Assembly (NCBI GenBank): GCA_963970005.1
Contig: CAXAMN010015446.1
Span: 813,409-877,408 of the forward strand
Length of the DNA: 64,000 bases
Source of the DNA: Durusdinium trenchii
Lineage: Eukaryota; Sar; Dinophyceae; Suessiales; Symbiodiniaceae
Direction: 5' to 3'
The notes under the pieces are model-generated. The model did not search any database. It worked only from the letters and a program-made list of their open reading frames with translations, and was not told the origin of the DNA. The position numbers and the translations under genes were made by a program. Each line of letters begins with the position of its first letter. Positions within the stretch are counted from its first letter, which is position 1. Of the stretch, positions 1-12,469 are shown one piece after another.

Positions 1-124
1 ACAGTAACAACTAATGCAGCGTGAGCCTTTCAAGGTACATCCCAATTGACCTTGATGTTGACGAAAGAAGCCATAGGCCCAGAATTCCGCAGGATTGGAA
101 TGATGCAAGGACAGCATTTGCAAA

Positions 125-1675
125 TCATCTATTTCCTTTATTGTGGATGTTGAGGGTCAGGGTTGCCGCCAAAAGTTCAACCGACGGTGGATTTTCAGGT
201 TCATGACCGACCGGCTTGCACAACATCAAAGTACTCTGCAAGGCCAACCGCATCCTCAAAACGTGTCTTAGGGCTTCCAAGCCCCACACTCTGGTTTCAA
301 CCATGCCATATTCCCAATCCTCTCTACAAGCCACCGGCAGGGCTTTGATGGCCTCCGTGGCTCGTTCTTGCAGCACAAGCAGCCGGCTTTGCAGCCGCCC
401 AGGAATAGTTTGCTCAACCATATCATCACCTTCATCCAACCAAGCTTCATCATCTCTGCCTCTTTTGCCTCCTCCCAAGAAGGCGCAACTAGGTCCAAGA
501 GGCGGCGCCTCATCTGCATGCTGTTGATGCTGTTGAGGGCATCCCAGGGTCCCGCTGGCAGCAAGTCTGGGTTGCCCCAGCCGCTCTGTTCTCCACAAGG
601 GCGGTGCCCCAAGAATACCCTCAGCATCTTCCTCACTTGACGGTGTAGTCGTGCTCTCATGTGGTGCAGCTGAGCTATCCTGTGTCCTCTTTGGGTCAGA
701 GGTGTCAACCTGTACCTGCTTCCAGTCTGAACCAACAAGACGGTTGTGTTCAGGTTGGCTCCCCACTACCGCTTCTTCGTGTGTTATGTCCTCTCCATTC
801 TCCAAGCCATAGCCCTTGCCCACCGACATGATGCGCCCCGGCTCTAAAGCTGAAGAAAAGTCAGGATCCACCCCGGTATCAATGTCAAAAGTAGGTGTAT
901 CATGTGCTTGAGGAAAAGGACTGTCATAGTAGCTCTTCACATGAACATACGGCTGCAAACGTTGAGCCCAGCAAAGCTCACTGTTCCAGTCCTCACTCCC
1001 GTCATGCATGTTCCACTGCAAAGCGCTGTCTCCCACATGCTCTCCCCAAGTGCTGTGAGGAAGTTCAGCCCTCCACAAACTCAAACACTGCAAATCGTTT
1101 GAGTGCTCCCACATGTCAACAAACATTGACTCTCCAAAGCTCTGCTTCCAACAGGGCCCCTTCACTGTCAGAAGCTGCCCCCTTTTGCCAGGCACCTCAA
1201 GATTCCTGGTGGTGTTACCCACTCAACATTGCCTGTCCTTCGGCGCTTGGCCAATGTTTCAGCTAGATTTCTCAGCTCCTTCTGCTGGTCCGCATTGAAA
1301 ATGATGCCAGCTTGTCCCATGGCCTTCATGACGTGCTCCGTCGTGTCTGGGTCCAGAACATGTTCTGAGGCCGGTGAGCCTGGCAATGCTTCTTCCTTCA
1401 ACTGTTTGGCATAGGCTTCTGATTGGCTTCCAAGCTGCTTGTGTTCACGATCAATTGCCTCCTGAACCAGCTTGAGTTCATCCAGCAAAATCTTGTAGTT
1501 CTCCTTGGCCGTGTCTACTTTCTTCTGCAAAGCCTGCTTCCGATGAGACAGTTGGCGTAACTCGCCAACTGTGGCTTTGAGCTGCCCTGAGACATCCCTT
1601 CAAAATCTCGTCAAGTGGCTGTAGTTCTGGCTCAGGGGTGTAGTCAATGCCCACAACCTTCAAAGCATCCTGCAC
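125..1675 (-). pseudogene. Disrupted coiled-coil protein ORF, function unknown
   Basis: Read on the minus strand, coding potential runs from about 1675 to 125 in three successive frames. The first piece (to about 1600) passes into a second frame at a small indel near 1597-1602. That second frame (to about 1200) is rich in Lys, Glu, Leu and Gln with heptad-like spacing, so it is probably a coiled coil. The third piece is a 365-codon open frame (1222-125), acidic, Pro/Ser-rich and without a domain I recognise. No catalytic motif is visible. A coiled coil followed by a low-complexity region would fit ORF1 of a non-LTR retroelement, but also a host protein; the next part would lie outside the window. 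The frame changes suggest decay, introns or assembly indels. Confidence 0.4.
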
Positions 1676-1890
1676 TTCCTTGCTAAGGCTGTTTCATCCT
1701 TTTTTGAGAGTTGTCTCAACCCCAGAAGCTTGCGGTCGATTGCCCAAGCCAGAAGGCCTGTCGACCAGGACAGTGCGATCTCGACGTGGTCTATTGTGCT
1801 TCATCGAAGATTTGGAATGCCCTGGTGCCTGCTCCCTCCGTCCATGAAATTTCAATTGACGGGCGGAAAAAGCGGCCGTGCGAAAAAACG

Positions 1891-1998
1891 TGAGAGAGAG
1901 AGAGAGAGCGCGAGAGAGCGAGAGAGCGAGAGAGCGAGAGAGCGAGAGAACGAGAGAGAGAGAGAGAGAGAGCGGGCGGAGAGAGAGAGAGAGAGAGC
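1891..1998. repeat. (GA)n/(GAGAGC)n microsatellite
   Basis: About 108 bases of GA dinucleotides interrupted by regular GC steps (units GAGAGAGC). The strand bias is complete: purine on plus, pyrimidine on minus. It lies immediately upstream of the minus-strand coiled-coil ORF. Its apparent ORFs (Arg/Glu or Leu/Ser repeats) are by-products of the repeat. Confidence 0.9.
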
Positions 1999-1999
1999 A

Positions 2000-4900
2000 C
2001 AAGTTTTGTGGATGCTGTCCACGTCAACTGAGCACATCGAGCCCCGTTTGTCTATGAAATCAAGACGCCACAGAGCGGGGGGCAGGGTCCGTCCACGTTG
2101 GTGGAGGTGGACGCGGGCAGCGGAAGGAGGCTGTTGGCAAAAAATCGCGTGGCTGCTGCGGCCAAGAAGAAAGTCCATTTGCCAAGGGGTGATAGCGTCT
2201 TTGGGTTTGCTGCTGGCTTTTGTTGCGCCAGGAGCTCCAGCGCCAAATCTCAAGCCCCAAGACAACGAGACGAGAGCGACCAGCTCCCGGCACATCACAT
2301 TGCAGGGAAAAGACCCGACAAAGCATCCAACCTAAAGCATCACGCAATAACCGGCCCAACACCATGAATGGCAACACCAACTCGGGCACCCAGCTTTTGT
2401 CCGCAACGAATTTTGGTCATCAAACATTTTTGTTGAGGGCCGGGAAGTTTGAACATCGGCAACCAGGTGTGCAGTGTCGAAGAAGGGCCGTGGGTCTTTG
2501 CACGTGTCTCCATCTGAAAAGCCTTCTTCACCGCCCTGAGTGCATGCAGATGGGGCAGTGTTGCCCTCCCCGACTGCGCCCCATCTGACAAGGTCGGCAT
2601 CACCCCGAGCATGTTTACCGACGCGGCCATCAACGGATAGTGTGCCGGCATGTCTGATTCCAACTGTTGACGGCCAACTATTGGGGTCAAGGCCTGGAAC
2701 ACATGTGAGGACCTGAAAAACTGCCTTCTTCTCGAACTGTCTTCAAGCACCAGGCCCTCGTGCAACCTCCCAATGAGTTTAGGGCCTAAACTTTAGGCGT
2801 TGCGTTGCCCGCCCCTTTTTTTACATCGCTTCTGGAGAAAGAGTGACGTTAAAAGCAGGCCACAAGTGCAGCGGCATGGAAAAAGCCTGCTATGTACAAC
2901 TGCCTGTTGTCTTCGGCCGTCCAACGACAAATTTCTTTTGGGCAATTATGCCAGGTACAACGAAAGTATAAGTTGTACAACACCCTTCAAACTACATGCG
3001 CGTGCGTTGGTAATGGGGACAAACAGCACCAACGTGACAAGGTCCAAAGCGCCAACATTCCACGGTGACGCAACAGCGCCCAACCAAAGAATCAAAATGA
3101 TGGTGCTCTCATATTCAACGGCAACACAGGTCAAATCAGCTCCACGAACTGAAGTGCAAACAGTTCAACACTAACACCAGCCAGGTTGCACCTGGAGCGG
3201 GGTCCTTTGCGAAAGTAATAGTTTTCAAGCAGGTAGAGTATATTTTCATAAACACACACGTTTTTGTGGTGACCGTATCCATTGAGGGTTATTTTTGTGT
3301 GAAAAAACCTTGCGCGAGCAAGGCCACCAACAGTGCGCACTACGGACAGTACAGTCGCAAAAAACCCTTCCACCGACGAAAACGACCCTTTTGACTGTCG
3401 CAGTCAACCATCACTGTCGTTCTACCATCGCCAAAAAACCCCTCGTGGCCGAAACAATAAAACCCCCCTGAGCCGTTGCAACAAATCTCCTTGAATTACC
3501 CGTCGCCAAAAACCCCTGTAGCACTTCACCGTAGCAAAGACCCTTTGTTAGCGACGCGCAAAATTAGAAACCCGGCTTCACCACTCCCAGCCCAAGAGGT
3601 TGAAACCCAACTGCGTTTGGGCTTCGTTGTTGGGTTTCTTGTGGCAACACATGGAAAAAAACACTCATGCCCTGCGTTTGGCGGACGCGACCTGAGGTTC
3701 ATGTAACGGCTAGGCCCAGACGACGTGTGTGCAAAAAGCGGAAAGTACCACCAGGAGATGCAATGTTGACCAGTGGTCGGCCACACCTGCATGGATTGGG
3801 GCTCGCGGTTGTATAGTTGGGAGACAAAGGTATGTTTTCGCGGCAGAGCAGAGGGGGCAGCAAATCCCAATGCTGAAGGCACCATCTTGGATGCTTCCGG
3901 TGGCTGTAGGCTGGGGAGAACGCAGTAGGAATGGTTGTGCTGGTTGTTGCGCATGCAGGCTCTTTGCTTGCAAGCGGCGTCGTGCTTATTTGGGCTTGCC
4001 TGGAAGCAAAGCGCGTTATAAAAACATTTTCAGCATGGCAAGCTGGGGCGGCCTTGCCCAATGTAACTCTATTCAATTCCAACTTGTGTGAGAGTAGGCG
4101 CAACACATCAGTATGCACGTTTGTGTGAGAAGGTTCGGTTGCAATAGACACATGGCAACTTCATCAAACAACTGCCTGTTTGTGAGGACGTGTGAACTGA
4201 GGTAAACGATTCACATGGTGCTTGCCCTTGCGATTGCCAACGCGGTTCCAATGATGATGAGCTTTCTCGGCAAGACCATTGTCAAGAAGGCGCGGCCGTA
4301 ACGACTGTCTACGGGAAGGGTTTTTATATAGTGGTGGAATTTGCACGACTTTGAGATGCAGAACCGGCGTGCTTCAGGAGACACATGTTTTTACGGGAAT
4401 GGCTGGTGCTCCCGCACAATCCCAGACTATGCAACATCAAGCAGCAGTGCCCAACCAGTACATGCCCAAGCATACGTGATACACAGAAAAGGGCGTTTTA
4501 TAGCTTAAAGATTTGTGATTGCTGAGGTGCGGGGGAGTTGCATGAAAAAGCGTTGCAATGGACCTCGCGGGGCTGACAGTTTTAACATCACGTGTGACCG
4601 GGCCAAAGAACCTCCATTTGCGGTGGACTGGCTGGTGAAGCATTTTGGAAGCCAGGTCTGGTTTGTGTTTGCCTCTTTGCTGTTGTGCATTAGTGCGGGC
4701 AGAGAGAGGCCCGCGGCAGAAAGGAAGCGAGTCGTGTCCGATTTCCATTTGCGCAGGTTCGCGAGCTGCTGAAAGACGGGGCGGCTGGTGTGAATCAGCA
4801 CTTGAATGCTCCAGGCCTTCCGCAACCTTTGTCGTCTCAGCACTTTGCTTCGATGTAGTCACAAGGTGGCTCGATCGATGCCAGCGGTTTTCATGGCTTC

Positions 4901-5925
4901 GAGTTGCTAGTGAGCGCCTGGACTGAAAAATGTGCTGGCACGAGCGTTCACTCATTCCCTGAGACTTCGCAACCTTGCACGAAGGTGATGATTTGATCGA
5001 CACGCTCCAGGTTGACCTGAGCCGCCACTTGCAGAGACATGCTAGTTGCTGTTCGTACCAGATGGACAGGATGGGGACCTTGACATACTGTGACAAGAAA
5101 CCTCAAACTTTCCATCGATTTTCTTCAGGTCTATCGATTGTTTGGCGGATTGGTTGCTGGCCGCCTGCACGGTACGTTGTTGTTGGTGGTAGCTTGCGGG
5201 TGAGATCTGGCTGGGTGCGTCTTACAGCTGCTGGTGTGACACTGGAGGCAGATGTTCTCAAATGACAGTTGGATTGTTTTTAAAAGTCAAGGGCGACCCA
5301 ATTGCTTGCAGGTGCTCATCTCGGATGCGCCTCCTGTCTCAGTCCTTGCAGTTGGATTTGGGTTCCAACTTACAGTACTTCAAACAGTCAATCTTCAATT
5401 CATACTGTATCGGCACAGGGCAGAAATCTTTATCGCTAAGGGCTGTCAACTTTCAGAACTTGCGAGTGGAGATCAGCTGTCCCGAAGGCTGGAGTATTCC
5501 ACAATGTTTATATATTGTTTTGTGTCCTTTGCTGCTGTGGGCGAGGTGCTTTTACAATTGATGGATTCGGAGATGGGGCCCTGAACGCAGGGGCATTGTC
5601 AACGGCCTCCGTCGCAGTTTCTCCTAAGACCAAAGTGTCAGGACTGCAAGATTACACAGCTGGATGGGGAATCTAGACGGATCAGGTTGGCCTAGGATTT
5701 CCGCAGCTTCGCAGCATTGCAGGAATCCAATGCACGGGTGGTTGGGGGCTTTGGTGCTGGTTTGTGGCGCGACTTGCTCCTCGTGAGTTTGTGTGGGAGA
5801 GGCTGCCCACTGTGTTGGACCGAGCCTCAGTGCTTCATAGATGTAAATACTTGGCAGCCTGCGGGATTGTCCAAAAGAGGACTTCGCAAGGGAACCCCTA
5901 TTTTTCCCGGTCTTTTTTCATGTTT
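2000..5925. other. No supported gene
   Basis: No frame here shows a domain I recognise, and open frames are short. Around 3300-3560 the motif CGCCAAAAAACCCC and close variants recur several times in an A/C-rich context. Unrecognised exons cannot be excluded, because other genes in this window are split into exons as short as 19-60 bases. Confidence 0.4.
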
Positions 5926-5929
5926 TTCC

Positions 5930-6016
5930 GGATTTTTTTTTTCGCTTTTTTTCCCCTACAGCTTTTTGTTTTTGTTTTTGTTTTTGCTTTTTGCTTCTGC
6001 TTTTGCTTTTGCTTCT
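5930..6016. repeat. (GCTTTT)n pyrimidine tract, left part
   Basis: T-rich tract of GCTTTT, GTTTTT and GCTTCT units ending in CTTCT directly before the left LTR. The same kind of tract resumes with CTTCT just after the right LTR at 13654. The two tracts were therefore probably one before the copia insertion. Confidence 0.8.
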
Positions 6017-6171
6017 TGTGCCCTTAGGGTTGCATTCAGTTGCACTTGAACCTTTTGCCACGACACGCCAAACAGGGCGGGGCTCGAGCTGACAGAAAAG
6101 GTCTGTCGTCGCACACGTGGACCGCGAGTGGTCCCCCTTTTTACCTGTGGTAGGTACCTTGCTTGCTTTCA
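6017..6171 (+). repeat. Left LTR of 6.0-13.7 kb copia
   Basis: 155 bp, TG...CA termini, directly followed by the primer-binding site. It differs from the right LTR at three bases (near the start, at GCATTC/GCGTTC, and at GACACG/GACGCG) and by one extra A. Confidence 0.9.
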
Positions 6172-6183
6172 TGGTAACGGAGC
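6172..6183 (+). promoter_or_regulatory. Primer-binding site (minus-strand primer tRNA)
   Basis: TGGTAACGGAGC immediately follows the LTR end. It begins TGG, complementary to the CCA tail of a tRNA. It differs by one base from the site in the second copia element of this window (TGGTAGCGGAGC at 55380) and resembles the initiator-Met site used by plant copia elements. Confidence 0.75.
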
Positions 6184-6189
6184 ATCCTG

Positions 6190-7072
6190 GTGAGCCGGGG
6201 TGCGCGGTGGCTTGGTGGCTGGCTTCGCTGCTGCTGTGGCGCGATGCCGGCGGATGACGTTCCGGTGTGGAACGGAAGAGAAGAAACTCGCAGCGCCTCG
6301 GATCTGGCAGAAACTGGCTGGAGCAGCAAAGTCAGTGGTCCGGCACCTAGTCCTTTTTTCGGACAATGGCCTGGAGAAGCTGCTCCCAGTGCTGAAGTGC
6401 TGGGGGGCGCTCCCCTCCAGAAACTGCCGGTCGACAGCTTTTCGAGGCTGGAGAAATGGTCAGGACTTCGCCGAGCTCAAGGAGAATCGATCCCTCAGCT
6501 CCTTGTGAGGGAAGAGGAGCTGTTCACTGAACTTCAACAGGCCTTGCAGAGGGGCACGACATGAATGAGCTCGACATGAAGTCAAATCCATGGGCGTGGG
6601 CGCAAGCGAGAGGGACCCTCCAACGTCCCCAACACGGTCACCCAATGTGACGAGAGCTGGGCTGAGTTCAGTGAGGGAGGATGAACCGTCCTTCAAGCCT
6701 GACGATGAGAAGGTTGTGGAGACCTCCATGGGCGAGAGCACTGGTGGCTTCTTCGAGCACGAGCTCCGAGGCTACCGGTTGTTGAAGGCGGCCAAACTCT
6801 CTCAGGCCGAGCGCCAACACGTCATGACATTGACGAAGAACTCGACTCATTTCCATCAGATCCGACAAGCTCTTCGATCCTTGTTCTCGGATGGCGCCGA
6901 TCAAGCAGATGATCCTGGTCAACCTCCTCGATGGCGTGTTTGGTACACCGACGAGACCGAGTGGGAGCCTGAAGAGGACTGGTGGAGTGTGCGTGGCTCA
7001 AAGACATGCAAATGTCAAAGCCGCAAGTTGGCTGATTGCCTGCGCCTGCCATGCTCTGAGAGAGCACTATGA
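6190..7072 (+). pseudogene. gag: Copia gag remnant
   Basis: Two open frames (6190-6564 and 6590-7072) read as one gag-type protein with a frame change near 6564-6590. The first contains the segment RRAQGESIPQLLVREEEL. The second contains GYRLLKAAKLSQAERQHV followed by NSTHFHQIRQALRSLF. I recognise both from gag regions of dinoflagellate copia polyproteins. No CCHC zinc knuckle is seen downstream; the coding signal stops near 7070, where the non-coding 7.1-9.7 kb stretch begins. Function in an intact element would be particle assembly. This copy is broken. Confidence 0.65.
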
Positions 7073-9690
7073 AGCAAAGTGCACTGTTCACAGGAAGTGA
7101 TGGCTTGGTTTTTGACCCTATCGAATTGCAACCCATTTATGCCACTTGTCTCAGGTCTTCATCCATGGTCACCTTGCACTTCAATCCTTTCTTGGAGACA
7201 GTCTTGGAGGAGCCTGGCCAGAAGCAGGTGCAAAGGGAGTCTGTAGGGTGTAGACCCTTTGTAGGATTGTCCCATGTCATCCTTTCTGGTCCTTTGGAGG
7301 AATCTAATGTGATCTTTTGGAGGATCTTGTAGGGTTGCCCTTTGTAGGCCAGCTCTGCATGTTCTTCGCTAGGCTTGCGTGTCATGTGTAGGATTATGAT
7401 TTGTCATTAAATGAGGTGGTTCCTGTGGAGGAATAGCTTGGCATGCCCTTTGTATATGTATACAGCTGCCATCCTTTGCAGGTGGAATTCCTGAGAGGGA
7501 GCAGCTGTCCTTCGAGGAATGCTGGGAGTCCCATCTGTAAAGCAGAGTCTTTTGCAGGACTTGGTTTCCTGGCAGCTCCTTGGAGAGTTGTTTGTGACTT
7601 TGCAATTCGAGTTGAAAGACCGCATCCCATTGGAGCTTTTTGCTGCAGACTGCAGCCTGTATCATGGGATCTTTGCCATCGGTGGTTGAGGAACCGAATA
7701 TGTTCAGGCCATGGCTGCTGCAACTGCAGCTGGAGAATCCAATTGGTTGAGGCTGTGTGTAGGTTGCGGACAGCAAAGCTACTTCCGCCAAAACATATGC
7801 CTCACCCCACACTGCAGCCTGTCATACATGCACATCATGCACATGCCTGCAGAAGACGTCGGCCGCGACTCCAAAGCTGGGGGGCACAAGGGGGCAATCA
7901 GGTGGCCAAAGCAGAGCAGTTGGAGGCAGCCAGAGTCAAGAGAATTGCACAAGCACTTGCTGCTTCACTGGCTGCACCTGCCTCACACCTGCCTCAGCAT
8001 CGGCCCCGAATCAGGGAGGATCACATGTCTCAGAGAAAGATATATAAGTGCTAATGTATATTTTCCAGTCACTGTTGAGAAACCTGTTTTCAGTCAGCTT
8101 CAAAGCTGTTGATGTGATCTGTCTCTTCTGAGGTTAAAACCTTCTTCAGAAGCTGCTGACGCACCAGGAATCCTTTGAAGGATTTGAGGTGGGGTCTTGC
8201 CCAATCCTTTGAGGATTGAAAAGAGAGAAAGAGAGAGAGAGAGAGGGACAGAGAGAGGTTTGGCACCCTTGATGTTTATTTAAGATGTCGTACCACTTTT
8301 TGAACATCCTGTAAAGGGATACTTGAACATTCTTGAAGAGTTTCTCAAGGACAAAAACTATGTGGGCGCGATGTCCTTGAAAGGACAAAAAATATTTGGA
8401 TGTGATGCCCTCTAAAGGACAATTTCCTAGTGGGCTTGGAGCTTGCATGAAGCCAAATTCATCAAAAGGTATCTCTATAGAATTTGTCGCAGGGTCTGGG
8501 CAATGGTTCATTTTCAGTCACGACATTACAGGACTGCGTTGTACAGACCTCAAGAAGCATGTATAGCCAAAGAAGGCAAGCAGAAAACATGTTTTCCTGA
8601 AATGAATGCACAATGCCAAACTCACCACTGAACCCTAAAAGGATTGACCAAACTCTTCAGATCCTAAACTGCGCATGTCTTTCTTGGATCTTTTGAAAGA
8701 CTGGCCACAAATCCTATCAACTCTACTTCAAAGATACAAAACTTTTCAAACATCAAGAGCCTGCGCATTCCTTTTCCTTGTCCTTTTCCTGTTCATTTTC
8801 ATGTCCTTTTCATTGGTCTTTTCCTTCCCATGTCCTTTTCATTGTCCTTTTCCTTTCCTTTTCATTGTCCTTCTCCTTTTCCTTTCCTTTTGGTAGTTTT
8901 TTCATCAAGGAGACTATTCCTATGGTTTTCAGTTTCAATTCAAGCATGAAATTGAAAAGCTACATAAATGGATTTACTTTATTGTTTTAAAGTTGAATGT
9001 TAATTTCTTCACCTGCAGGCTTTGGGTGATTCCATGTTCCACAGCCCTTTTTATGCCCAGGTCATGTTCAGGTTCAAGTTTTCTTTTTTTGGTTTCATTC
9101 AGAACCAGTTGTTTAGTGCATCCTTGGGTTTTAAAGAGGCTTGGCATTTGCATCATTTCAAGAATTCTTTGAAGGATTTGAAGATTTTTCCAGCCTCTTA
9201 AGGATTCAACCCCTTCAAATCCTAAACTGCACATCCCCTATATAAGATAGACATTCTAAAGTAGACAGGATTTTTGCCAATCTTTTCAGGATTCAGGGGA
9301 GAGAGTTTGGCATTTGTGCATTCACTTCAGGAATCCTTTGGAAAGAGATTTTCACTTCAGTTGACACACCAGGAATCCTTTGAAGGATTTGAAGTGGATT
9401 GTTTCCCAATCCTTGATGTTTTGCATTAAGATTTTTTTTACCAATCTTTTAAAAATCCTGTGAAGGATTACTGGAACCTTTCTTAAGATTTTCTTAAGCC
9501 TATGAAAGAATTCTTCAATCCTGTGAAGGATTTTCGAATCCTGTGAAGGATTCGCTTCAAGTTTATATAAAAACAACAACATCTAAACACAAAAAAAGGA
9601 CACCTTAAAAAGACACCTTAAATTGGCGAGTCCAGACTCCTTAAATATTTTAAATAAGACTCCCTAAATAAGGGGTCCAACAAAATAGCG
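7073..9690. other. Non-coding insert-like region inside copia, palindrome cluster
   Basis: About 2.6 kb between gag and protease remnants without a credible ORF. It contains a GA-rich run (8225-8258), a CCTTTTC-type pyrimidine run (8765-8895), and seven copies of a 15-16-bp near-palindrome of the form AATCCTNTGAAGGATT (8169, 8203, 9163, 9374, 9454, 9517, 9537). Two longer diverged direct repeats (about 8150-8345 and 9355-9500) share the palindrome and its flanks. A second shared segment, TCCTAAACTGC, occurs near 8663 and 9220. The region may be a nested element that I cannot classify. Confidence 0.6.
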
Positions 9691-9695
9691 AGTCT

Positions 9696-9999
9696 AGGAG
9701 GGCCAGGGTCGTCTACGAGGTGAACATCGCGGAGCGACCTCGCTTTAAGTTCGGCAATGGTGAGTCACAGCGTGCTGTGTCGAAAGTCGAAAGTGTGGTT
9801 GAACACTCCGGCGCTGGGATGGCTGAGCTTCTATCTCTTGGATGGCGGCGCTGAGATGACTCCGTTGCTGCTTGGTGCACGCGATATGAGAAAAAGGGGG
9901 GCAGTGATCTCCTGTACCATGGAGACTACATGGCTCACCGAGGCCAAACAGGTGCTTGGTATGCCAGTGAGCTGCTTGCATCTTGTGGAGGACATCTGA
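9696..9999 (+). pseudogene. Copia protease-region remnant
   Basis: The stretch reads first as a frame with RPRFKFGNGES and then, from about 9757, as a frame with LLLGARDMRKRGAVISC. These match the strand-and-flap part of dinoflagellate copia aspartic proteases, where a sentence of the type 'RFRFGDG...LLG.R.L...GAVID' is usual. The catalytic D-[ST]-G motif, expected upstream, is not visible; the sequence there is AT-rich and out of frame. The piece is therefore truncated at its N-terminus, probably by the event that brought in the 7.1-9.7 kb sequence. Confidence 0.55.
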
Positions 10000-10664
10000 C
10001 GTTGTCCCTGGCAACACCACGAATGCCGATGCAGTACGTGCTGGATCACTTGGATGGTCCGCCCTATATGGCAGTGGTGGTGGAGGCGGCAATGATGGTC
10101 CGAGTGGCCCAGGTGGTGTTGAAGAACCCCATCCTCTTGACGGACCACCTCCTGGATGGGTTTCTCCCGAAGGTGGACGTTCTGATGAACATCGAGGTAA
10201 TGGTGGACGGCCCTGATGATCGTGAGGCAAAGCAGAAGAGAGAAGATCCATTAGCCCGACTGTTGAGGAGCACTGCGCTGAGTGCCGGGCGCTTCCCGAC
10301 TTCGGGGGGTGAGATCTTGAGGATGAGCGTGATGTCCTTGAGCTAGAGACAAACTATTCTCCAACTTCGCCATCTGTGGTCGTTGAACCGATGGCTGAGC
10401 CTCTGACAGCTGAAAAGACAGCTGAGGAGCGACCTTCTTCGGAGCCTTTGGGCCCTTGAGAATACATGGTGCTTCCTTCTGCTGCGAATTGTCGGTCGTC
10501 GAGTTGTGAAGACATGGAACATCAACATGATCGTGATGTTGAGGAGGACATGGAACATGGACATGAAACGGCTGAGACGGTTCTGAGCATGAGTCAAGTG
10601 CAGTCACGCTTCCCACTACACATTCTGTGCACGCAGACTCACAACATGCTGAAGTGCATGACGA

Positions 10665-11520
10665 TTGCCAGTCTGCAGTACCAATTGGTGGAAGCATCAT
10701 GATGGTGTTGAAGGATGCATGGAACATCTGAGCTTGACGATCGCCTCAGCATCTTGGCTCAACGACTTCGAGTGCATCGAGAGGCCTACTCATCCCATCC
10801 TGAGGATGAAGGCATGCCCCCCTGCCACGGATCACGATCCTCGACACCTCGGATGGCCATGCCATGGGGAGCACCTACCGGGCAAGGAACGAGCAAATGG
10901 CCCAGCAATGTGGCAGGCATGTTCTCGTTGTGGACTCCGCGGACTTCGTCTTCGTTACGTGACGAAGGGCCAGGCGACCGGGCAGACAACGGCCATCGGT
11001 CCACCACCGCCAGGTGGAACAAGCGCAGGAACAGGAAGAGCTCGGACCAGATTTCAAGCCATCAGAGATGACGGAGAAGATCTTCAATGCAAAGCTGATG
11101 GAAATCAGGGGCCGCATCCTAGTCATCCTAGTGATCCTAGTGTGCAGCGGAGGACAAGGCCGAACGGCTGTTCAGGTCCGGGCGGACGAGAAGCTGGGGG
11201 GAGCCTTGACGGCGTCGTCGGCATGCGGAGACTCGCAAGACAAGCCCGGGTCGGAAGCCCAAGGAGATGACCGAGCCGAAGACCCCTCAGAAGACCCCGT
11301 CTCCGGACAAGCCAAATGGTCAGAACAAGGAGACACCGGAGATGCCCGTGAAGAAGGAGAAGGAGTTGGACAAGGGCCCCTCCATTGGCCATGAGCGTGA
11401 ACTTGGAATGAGCCTGGCAGTGCGTCCACAGATCCGTGGAGAGGAACCGGTGCGCGGTTCCTGAGTGTGATCTACCCCGGCGCATGAAGGACATCAGAAG
11501 ATCGAGATGGTCAAACCTTC
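10665..11520 (+). pseudogene. Copia polyprotein linker with degenerate zinc motif
   Basis: Three overlapping frames are open and none is intact. The most informative piece reads WQACSRCGLRGLRLRYV at about 10910-10960, a CX2C pair of the type seen after the protease in dinoflagellate copia polyproteins. Around it the sequence is Pro/Gly/Lys-rich and of low complexity. No integrase signature (HHCC or DDE) is found between here and the RT region, so integrase is deleted or too decayed to see. Confidence 0.35.
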
Positions 11521-12469
11521 ATGTACGACTTCTATGATGGTCGAATGGCTCCAACACAGGGTGATCAGGAGGAGGCCTCACCGTCGAGTTCTTCTACCTT
11601 GTCACAGGCTTCAGATGGTGAATCCGATGGCTCTGAGGAACTTCGGCCTGATGACTCTCTTCCGAGCCGACCGGAGGTCAAGGAGCCTGAGAAGGAGAAA
11701 ACCTTCATCGCGATCACCTTGGACATTGATGAGAGCGACTTTGACTGGTTGTCCAAGAATCGGCATCGACGCTGTGGTGCGATCTGGTTGAGCAAGAAGA
11801 TGGCCAAGAAGGGCAAAGAGATCGACGGGAAGCGACTCCCACTGTCTGAGAAGAAGGAGTGACATGGCCATGGCAAAGGAGCTGTCCCAAGTCTCCATAC
11901 CCCGCGCTTTGCGGAACCTCACTGAGGAGGAGGAGGAAGCTCGCTTGGATCCAGCGCAGCTGATGCAGACGCGGTGGGTCCTCACCTGCAAGGGTGATGT
12001 GTCGGCTAAGGCCTATTTGGTGGTCTTGGGCTTCCAGGCCCACAACCTCACGGAGGCTCCACAATGTCAAAGGTGGGGAGGAACTTGTTGCTGACGGTGG
12101 CAGCATCGATGAAATCCGTCACCCGGTGTCACATCCGCCTTTTTGCAGACGGGCACGAGCTTCAAGCAAGAGGAGTTGACAGTGCTCGCCACGCCGAAGC
12201 TCTCCGCGCTCTGCGGCGCTCCACCTGGAGATCTTCGAGCGCTACGTGTCCAGCAAGGCCTTCTATGGGTTGGCCCATGCTCCTCGCAAGCGGTTCGAGC
12301 GCTGCGTCGAGGTGATGCTGCAATCAGGTTGGTCCCAAGTTCGTGGTGACAAATGCTTGTTTGCGCTTGATGAGACTGGCGGCAAGATCCTAGCAGGCTA
12401 CTAGCAGGGCTGGCAGGCCTCCATGTGGACGACTTCCTCCTGGCTGGACTTCCCTCTTCTGAGCACTAG
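11521..12469 (+). pseudogene. pol: Copia reverse transcriptase remnant
   Basis: A 113-codon frame (11521-11862) contains FIAITLDIDESDFDWL and AIWLSKKMAKKGKEIDGK. A second frame follows with AMAKELSQVSIPRALRNL and MQTRWVLTCKGDVSAK, the start of the copia RT domain. Further on, the catalytic-loop motif LHVDDFLLAGL lies at 12419-12451 (two Asp codons at 12428-12433). At least three frame changes and several stops interrupt the domain. The order and the motifs make the family assignment firm even though the gene is dead. HVDD replaces the more usual YVDD, as in the other copia of this window. Confidence 0.75.

Noticed and set aside
5918-6172. Lys/Ser-rich minus-strand ORFs shared with 13379-13861
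   Set aside because: The shared part is the copia LTR and the basic tails come from the GCTTTT tract; at first this looked like a dispersed retroposon, but the CTTCT duplication shows LTRs.
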